NCBI GenBank assembly: GCA_002391465.1
Contig: DGFC01000103.1
Location: 861 to 20,860 of the forward strand
DNA length: 20,000 nucleotides
Direction of reading: 5' to 3'
DNA from: Firmicutes bacterium UBA3910
GTDB taxonomy: Bacteria > Bacillota > Limnochordia > Darwinibacteriales > Darwinibacteriaceae
The notes beneath the pieces were generated by a model that saw only the letters and a list, made by a program, of their open reading frames with translations, made no database searches and was not told the DNA's origin. Both the position numbers and the translations under genes were made by a program. Positions 15,493 through 20,000 of this stretch are shown in pieces. Position 1 is the first letter of the stretch. Each line of letters begins with the position of its first letter.

Positions 15493-16506
15493 CTACCCTT
15501 CCAGCGAAATGGCGTGGGCTATACAGGGGATGGATTCGCCCTGGGCCGCGGAGACAGTGCTCAACAGAGCACCGGTTGCAATAACCAGTGCACGTCTTAT
15601 CCTGCCTGTTTTTAGTTTGTTAAGGAGATAGCCCAAGGTCATCACTGCGACACAGGCGGTCCCGCTGCCCCCCGCCCCAATTTTTTGCCTATGGCTGTAA
15701 ATCTGGGCTCCCCCATCTTCCAGCCTATCGAGTCCAGTGTAGTTTTCCTTTTGTAAGAGGATTCGAAGCATCTTGCTCCCCTGTCTGCCCAAATCGCCCG
15801 TGAGAATGAGGTCGTAATCTTCTAAGTTCCGGCCTGTGTCCTCCAAGTGCTGTTTAATGGTGTTAAACGCGGCCGGCGCCATGGCACTGCCCATATCAAA
15901 CACGTTTTTCATGCCCCAATCCACCACCGTACCAAAGGTCGCATGGGTTAGGCTGGGCCCGTCACCTTCGTGGGAGATTACTGCCGCGGCGGCACCCGTT
16001 ACTGTGTGTTGATTGGTTTCCGTGTGCTGCACGTTCAGCTCTAAGGGGTAACGAAACTGCCTTTCCGCCGTTTGGTAATGGCTGGCTGTAGCAACAAGTA
16101 CTCTTGTGGCAAACCCTCCCTGCAACAGCACGCCCGCCAAACCCATTGCCTCCAAAAAGGTTGAACAGGCGCCATACACGCCTAAAAACGGGACACCGCA
16201 ACTGCGGGCAGCAAACGTAGAAGTGATAATCTGGTTGAGTAGATCACCCGCGACAAAAAAATGCAGATCGTCCGCTTTAAGCTGACCGGCAGCCAATGCT
16301 TTCTCAATGGCCATTTCCAGCATAAGCCGCTCCGCTTGTTCCGGAGTCTTTTGGTGCAGCATATCATCCTGCAGGATCTCCTGGAACTCCAAGGCGTGGG
16401 GACCGTTTCCCTCGCTCGGCCCGACGATAGTGTAGCTGCAGTGGATACGGGGGCGGGATGTAAAGGTTACTGTTTGTTTGCCTAACCTATTTTCCAACCG
16501 CGCCAT
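15493..16506 (-). CDS. spoVAD: Stage V sporulation protein AD (SpoVAD)
   Basis: The soluble, dipicolinate-binding member of the SpoVA complex, attached to the spore inner membrane. It has a thiolase-like fold without thiolase activity. At 337 aa it matches the family length. Recognisable segments are VTFTSRPRIHCSYTIVGPSEG near the start, FFVAGDLLNQIITSTFAARSCGVPFLGVYGACSTFLEAMGLA in the middle (the thiolase-like nucleophile loop region), TGDLGRQGSKMLRILL, and GAGGSGTACVAVMTLGYLLNKL near the end. It starts 2 nt after the spoVAC stop and precedes spoVAE by 10 nt, the standard clostridial order. Confidence 0.96.
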   Translation of the reverse strand: MARLENRLGKQTVTFTSRPRIHCSYTIVGPSEGNGPHALEFQEILQDDMLHQKTPEQAERLMLEMAIEKALAAGQLKADDLHFFVAGDLLNQIITSTFAARSCGVPFLGVYGACSTFLEAMGLAGVLLQGGFATRVLVATASHYQTAERQFRYPLELNVQHTETNQHTVTGAAAAVISHEGDGPSLTHATFGTVVDWGMKNVFDMGSAMAPAAFNTIKQHLEDTGRNLEDYDLILTGDLGRQGSKMLRILLQKENYTGLDRLEDGGAQIYSHRQKIGAGGSGTACVAVMTLGYLLNKLKTGRIRRALVIATGALLSTVSAAQGESIPCIAHAISLEG

Positions 16507-16508
16507 TG

Positions 16509-16949
16509 TTACAACAACCCCGTGAGGAGGGCTTTAGTCAGGGCAACAATGAAACCGGAGAGGATACCGTAGACAATGACTGGCCCCGCAATAATGAAAA
16601 TTTTGGATCCCATTCCAGTTAGAAAACCTTCCCGCCGAAATTCCATGGCTGCTGACGTGACCGTGTTTGCGAATCCAGTGATGGGCACTGCTGCGCCCGC
16701 TCCCCCGATTTCGGCGATTTCATCATAAACGCCCAAACCGGTAAGAATGGTGCCGACCAGGATCATTGCGGCCAAAGTGACCGCAGCCGCTTCCATTTCC
16801 GTTCTTTCGATAATCGTGGCGATATCCAAGAACACTTGGCCTAAAAGGCAAAAGAGACCGCCGGTCAAAAAAGCCATGATAGCATTTTTGACAAGCGGAC
16901 GTCGGGGTGAGTTGTGCAAAACGAGCTGTTGATATTCCTCTGGCTGCAT
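16509..16949 (-). CDS. spoVAC: Stage V sporulation protein AC (SpoVAC)
   Basis: An integral membrane component of the SpoVA dipicolinate channel; in Bacillus SpoVAC has been shown to act as a mechanosensitive channel. The protein has several hydrophobic segments, including NAIMAFLTGGLFCLLGQVFLDI, AVTLAAMILVGTILTGLGVYDEIAEIGGAGAAVPITGFANTV and a long C-terminal hydrophobic stretch. The frame opens at 17027 within the upstream terminator, but the ATG at 16949 has GGAAGGGGAG 6 nt upstream and gives 146 aa, about the Bacillus length, so I choose it. It leads the three-gene spoVAC-AD-AE cluster; spoVAA, AB, AEa and AF are not here. Confidence 0.95.
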   Translation of the reverse strand: MQPEEYQQLVLHNSPRRPLVKNAIMAFLTGGLFCLLGQVFLDIATIIERTEMEAAAVTLAAMILVGTILTGLGVYDEIAEIGGAGAAVPITGFANTVTSAAMEFRREGFLTGMGSKIFIIAGPVIVYGILSGFIVALTKALLTGLL

Positions 16950-16976
16950 ATAATCTCCCCTTCCTTCAGCCTTTCT

Positions 16977-17006
16977 TATTATGCTGGAAAAAGGAGAATG
17001 TATACA
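16977..17006 (-). promoter_or_regulatory. candidate sigma-G promoter of the spoVA operon
   Basis: On the minus strand, TGTATA (17006-17001) is followed by a 17-nt spacer and CATAATA (16983-16977). Forespore sigma-G promoters resemble TGAATA-N17/18-CATACTA, giving matches of 5 of 6 and 6 of 7. Transcription would begin near 16970, about 20 nt before spoVAC. SpoVA operons are known sigma-G targets in Bacillus, which supports the call. Confidence 0.65.
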
Positions 17007-17032
17007 AAAACGGGGTGGCTCAGCCACCCCGT
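17006..17032 (-). terminator. intrinsic terminator after the SLH/coiled-coil gene
   Basis: On the minus strand ACGGGGTGGC-TGA-GCCACCCCGT (17032-17010) forms a perfect 10-bp GC-rich stem with a 3-nt loop, followed by TTTT. It starts 20 nt after the stop of the gene at 17052. Its T-run touches the -35 box of the spoVAC promoter. Confidence 0.85.
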
Positions 17033-17051
17033 CATTACCAGACGATACTCG

Positions 17052-18185
17052 TTAATTACCCATACCTATAACGCCAACTACAGCTCCAATGGCCGCCAAA
17101 GCCAAGGCAATCATCGTCATAGTCTTTGCAGATTTGAGCTCCGTCTCCGAGCTCTCCTTGTAGGCTTCAAACTCCTCTTGGAGTTCCTTGATTTGGCGTT
17201 CTAAACGCTGCTCCCGAATAAGGGATGCATTGATCTGCGCCTGTATATCACCACTTACCGTTTGGCGCACTTCCTCCAGGACGCTCTTATCTTCGCGAAG
17301 TTCAGAAATGCTGGCCTCCATCGAGGCTAAACGGGCGCTCAGATCCGAACTCAAATCATCCCTCTTTTGGCTTTCCTGCCTCAAAAGACCGGCCACAGAC
17401 CGTAGATCTGCCTCTAGCTGCTTGTTTAGGTTCTCCAGCGCAGCGATCTGTTCGGCAAGTTCTGCGTCTGTATCCTCCAACTGGGCAAAACCAAGGGTTT
17501 TCTCAGCAGCGAGATTACCAAGACGCAGCTCCAAATCTTCTAGGGCTATCTCCTGATCAAAGAGCTGATTGTCAAGGGTAATGAGTGCATCCACAAGGTT
17601 GTTCAGCAGTTCGTCCTTATCGACCAAGGAGTCTCCGTGATCACGAACTTGAACGTCTATTGCGCCGAGGACATCCAGTATCTCACTGATATTGAAATCC
17701 AAAGCTGCTAACTGCGTCTGCAGTTCCTTAATCTGGAGATCCTGTTCAGAACTACTTTCCTGCTGTGCCTCAATTACACGGGACAAGCGTTCTTCAAGGG
17801 CAACGGCCTGCTCCTGAATAAGTATCAGCTCGCCCTGGAGTGCTTCCCGGTCAGCGTACCATTGTCCTAGATCCTTCTCAAAGCTGGTAGACAGGTCAGT
17901 GATCTGGGACAAAACAGACGACTCTTCGCTCTTCTGCGCTGCCTTTATCTGCTCCAAAAGCAGGTAAAGGGCATTGGCTAAAGTGTAGCGGTCTGCGGGC
18001 TCGCTGCCTTTAAAGCTCCCATCCTCAAAAACGCTCATCAGGTCCCGGCTCAACACTGTGCTTACCGCCAGATACGCCCAGTGGTCTACCGGTACATCCA
18101 CCGGCCTTGCCGCAGCAGTAGCGGATGCAGCTAGGTTCAGCAGCATGATACTAAGCAGGGCGTACACAATTCGTTTCCTGTTCAT
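17052..18185 (-). CDS. Exported SLH-domain, coiled-coil protein with C-terminal membrane helix
   Basis: A 377-residue envelope protein that I do not recognise as a named gene. Residues 1-26 look like a cleavable signal peptide (NRKRIVYALLSIMLLNLAASATAAA). Residues 28-78 form a single S-layer-homology domain (VDVPVDHWAYLAVSTVLSRDLM...RYTLANALYLLLEQI), the type that binds cell-wall polymers. Residues about 80-350 are almost entirely heptad-like coiled coil rich in Glu, Gln, Leu and Ala, with no cysteine. Residues 356-375 (MTMIALALAAIGAVVGVIGM) are a hydrophobic helix at the extreme C-terminus. This order matches Omp-alpha of Thermotoga, a rod tethering the outer membrane to the wall layer, but similarity beyond architecture cannot be judged here. 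The start has TAAGGAGG 7 nt upstream, containing the stop of the cohesin gene, so the two are coupled. A strong terminator follows. Confidence 0.85.
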   Translation of the reverse strand: MNRKRIVYALLSIMLLNLAASATAAARPVDVPVDHWAYLAVSTVLSRDLMSVFEDGSFKGSEPADRYTLANALYLLLEQIKAAQKSEESSVLSQITDLSTSFEKDLGQWYADREALQGELILIQEQAVALEERLSRVIEAQQESSSEQDLQIKELQTQLAALDFNISEILDVLGAIDVQVRDHGDSLVDKDELLNNLVDALITLDNQLFDQEIALEDLELRLGNLAAEKTLGFAQLEDTDAELAEQIAALENLNKQLEADLRSVAGLLRQESQKRDDLSSDLSARLASMEASISELREDKSVLEEVRQTVSGDIQAQINASLIREQRLERQIKELQEEFEAYKESSETELKSAKTMTMIALALAAIGAVVGVIGMGN

Positions 18186-18197
18186 GAAAGAACCTCC

Positions 18198-20000
18198 TTA
18201 CTCCTCCGGTTGAATAATCATCTCTCCGTGTTGGATCTCGCAATCTATCAGATTCCCTTCGCTATCCCGCAGTACTACATGCTTGAGTTGAAGGGCAGTC
18301 AAGCCTGGCTGTTTAGCCTTGAAATGAACTGTAAACAGGGTGCCGTGGCTGAGCTGAGACAGAGCTTCATCGTTCCAGCGTCCTTGGAAGCCAACAACAC
18401 TGCCCGTATCATTGAAAACTCTAGGTATAACCCAAGTGCTTCCCTCAGCTGCAAACAGCGTTCCTTGGGAAATATCTAAAGAACCGCCTGTAATCTCCAC
18501 AAACTCCGGATCAAAAACCAACTCCAATTCAGCGATGGCCAGGGACGGAATGTTGGTAGCCCAGATAGGAACCTGGAATCGTCCACCCGCCCTCAGGCTG
18601 CTGCCGGTGAACTTGGGTTGGCCGATCCAGACCTTGGGCACAAGATCGGGAAGGTGTGTGGAGCGGTTCACGGCTGGTTGCTTCTTGCCTCCCATTTCTA
18701 TGTTCAGGCTGTAATAGAGATTGCCGCCGCGAAAACCATCGATAGGCCGCACCACCCAAGTGGATGTTACTTGTTCACCCGGTTCGATTATGGGGAGAAA
18801 CCTTTTCTGACTGTCCTTTTTCAACAGTTCTGAGAAGGGATGACTGAGCTCAAGAATGGTCCCCAGAGCTGCCTCTCCCCCTTCGTTGCGGATGGTTGCC
18901 TTCACTTCAAAGCTAGCCGGTTCATACTTCTCTTCCTTTACCTGCAGCCTCTCCGGTACTGCAAATGACACCTTCAATTGGGCTGGGCTGACTACTGTAA
19001 TTCTTTCTTCAGCGGCATTGGGGTCGCTATTCTCCGCAGCCACTTCTACTCGGTAGGTGAGCACATCGTCAACACTTCCATCTGCCCATACCTGCCAAGA
19101 AATCTGAGTAATTTCCCCAACAGGCAGGTCACCTAAGTTGGCTTTGGCTTGACCACCGACGAGGGTCAAACCTTTAGGTAGTTTCAGTTCCGCCGTTACA
19201 TCCAAAGCCTCTCCCTCACCCGTGTTCTGTATGTAAGCGGTGATGGGGAATGTATCAATTCTCTCAGGATCGGCGGTTACCTGCTTGGGCGAATGAAGTC
19301 CGACAAATAGATCACCTGGGGCAATAGTTACACCGCCTAATCCATAGTATGAGACATAACTACGGGACTCGCCCGGGGCCAAAGGCTTTTCATTCCAAAA
19401 GATCGCTATGGCGCTGTCCAGGGAGTACTCTCCAGCTCGGAGGAAATCGCGTCCCGGTGTATAGTCAAAGTCCCAGACGTTGTCTGCCAAACTTCCCCAA
19501 TTGGTGAAATACACCTCATCGGGCGGTGTGATGTCCGCTGCCGTCAATGTACCCTGGGAAATAACTTGGGGGTCGGTCAAAGAATCAAACGCCAACCACA
19601 ATTGGGGTACATCCTGACCGCGATACACCGTATCGGAGTCAATCTGTCTGTCATCCACCCTAAAGGGAGCACCATCATTGGAGCCGAGCATGGTGTCGAG
19701 CATCAAACGCACTCCGACAAAATGGGAAAGGTTACTTGTGTTTTCAATATGGTATTCAATCCTGGCCGTGTCCATCAAGCCCGTGGTTGAACCCCTTGTG
19801 ATGGATAGGATCTGCCAGACCTTCAGTGGACCAATCTCCCAGCAGCTGCGAATGGTTCCGTCAACCAACGTGGGTGGTTCCAACATCTTCCCATACTGGC
19901 CGCGGTAACCAGCCCTTCTTTCGGTCGCGCCTCCGAACACGTAGTTCTGCCGGCCGACCCTGATGGTGGTATAGGAAGTCCAGGGGTCGTCACCGCCGTA
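18198..20000 (-). CDS. Surface protein with C-terminal cohesin domain (5' end beyond right edge)
   Basis: The frame is open to the right edge, giving 600 residues without a start; a GTG at 19940 is internal, because coding continues in frame beyond it. The N-terminal 210 or so visible residues are beta-rich (ARIEYHIENTSNLSHFVGVRLMLDTMLGSNDGAPFRVDD) and resemble parts of large clostridial surface proteins. Two or more Ig-like/CARDB-like segments follow (TAYIQNTGEGEALDVTAELKLPKGL; KATIRNEGGEAALGTILELSHPF). The last 145 residues look like a cohesin domain (RAGGRFQVPIWATNIPSLAIAELELVFDPEFVEITGG...GTLFTVHFKAKQPG). No dockerin, LPXTG or SLH anchor is visible in this part. The next gene, 12 nt downstream and coupled, encodes an SLH protein. 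Function is unknown; assembly at the cell surface is an inference. Confidence 0.8.
   Translation of the reverse strand, partial: YGGDDPWTSYTTIRVGRQNYVFGGATERRAGYRGQYGKMLEPPTLVDGTIRSCWEIGPLKVWQILSITRGSTTGLMDTARIEYHIENTSNLSHFVGVRLMLDTMLGSNDGAPFRVDDRQIDSDTVYRGQDVPQLWLAFDSLTDPQVISQGTLTAADITPPDEVYFTNWGSLADNVWDFDYTPGRDFLRAGEYSLDSAIAIFWNEKPLAPGESRSYVSYYGLGGVTIAPGDLFVGLHSPKQVTADPERIDTFPITAYIQNTGEGEALDVTAELKLPKGLTLVGGQAKANLGDLPVGEITQISWQVWADGSVDDVLTYRVEVAAENSDPNAAEERITVVSPAQLKVSFAVPERLQVKEEKYEPASFEVKATIRNEGGEAALGTILELSHPFSELLKKDSQKRFLPIIEPGEQVTSTWVVRPIDGFRGGNLYYSLNIEMGGKKQPAVNRSTHLPDLVPKVWIGQPKFTGSSLRAGGRFQVPIWATNIPSLAIAELELVFDPEFVEITGGSLDISQGTLFAAEGSTWVIPRVFNDTGSVVGFQGRWNDEALSQLSHGTLFTVHFKAKQPGLTALQLKHVVLRDSEGNLIDCEIQHGEMIIQPEE

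Noticed and set aside
19938..19940. GTG at 19940 as the start of the cohesin protein
   Set aside because: The frame is open with beta-rich coding sequence (YGGDDPWTSYTTIRVGRQNY) up to the window edge, there is no ribosome binding site, and no signal peptide would be present.

Overview
The window reads as chromosome of an endospore-forming, chemotactic Firmicute. The evidence is a spoVAC-spoVAD-spoVAE cluster, the Gram-positive/Thermotoga-type chemotaxis set with CheC, CheD and FliY, the miaB-mutS pair, and strong AGGAGG-type ribosome binding sites before almost every gene. Base composition looks balanced and even throughout. I see no insertion sequence, prophage, CRISPR array, tRNA or rRNA. 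I cannot name the genus; a clostridial or Limnochordia-like lineage is plausible.

Layout, left to right. (1) 1-3324, minus: miaB (tRNA ms2i6A methylthiotransferase) followed 16 nt later by mutS, which runs off the left edge. (2) 3445-4532, plus: a DUF421 (YetF-like) membrane protein and a DUF4363 protein, divergent from miaB. (3) 4529-14997, minus: a long chemotaxis/switch unit in transcription order cheW, fliM, fliY, cheA, cheY, cheC, cheD, cheB, cheR, fapA and a Gx-transporter-family membrane protein. The last gene meets the DUF4363 gene tail to tail, with overlapping stop codons. (4) 15132-16949, minus: spoVAC, spoVAD, spoVAE, bounded by a candidate sigma-G promoter and an intrinsic terminator. 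(5) 17052-20000, minus: a secreted cohesin-domain protein (5' end beyond the right edge), then an exported SLH/coiled-coil/C-terminal-membrane-helix protein, then a strong terminator.

How the genes work together. CheW couples receptors (none in this window) to the kinase CheA. CheA phosphorylates CheY and CheB; phospho-CheY binds the N-terminal peptides of the switch proteins FliM and FliY. CheC and FliY carry CheY-P phosphatase motifs, CheD is a receptor deamidase and CheC partner, and CheR/CheB handle receptor methylation. FapA is probably motility-linked. The SpoVA proteins move dipicolinic acid across the spore inner membrane. The two exported proteins at the right end look like cell-envelope components.

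The most interesting points are a candidate sigma-D promoter before fliM, a compact terminator/sigma-G promoter before spoVAC, the Omp-alpha-like architecture of the SLH protein beside a cohesin-bearing protein, and a repeated arrangement in which the upstream stop codon lies inside or against the next ribosome binding site. I found no clearly new biological system. Most of the window is a well-organised version of known modules.
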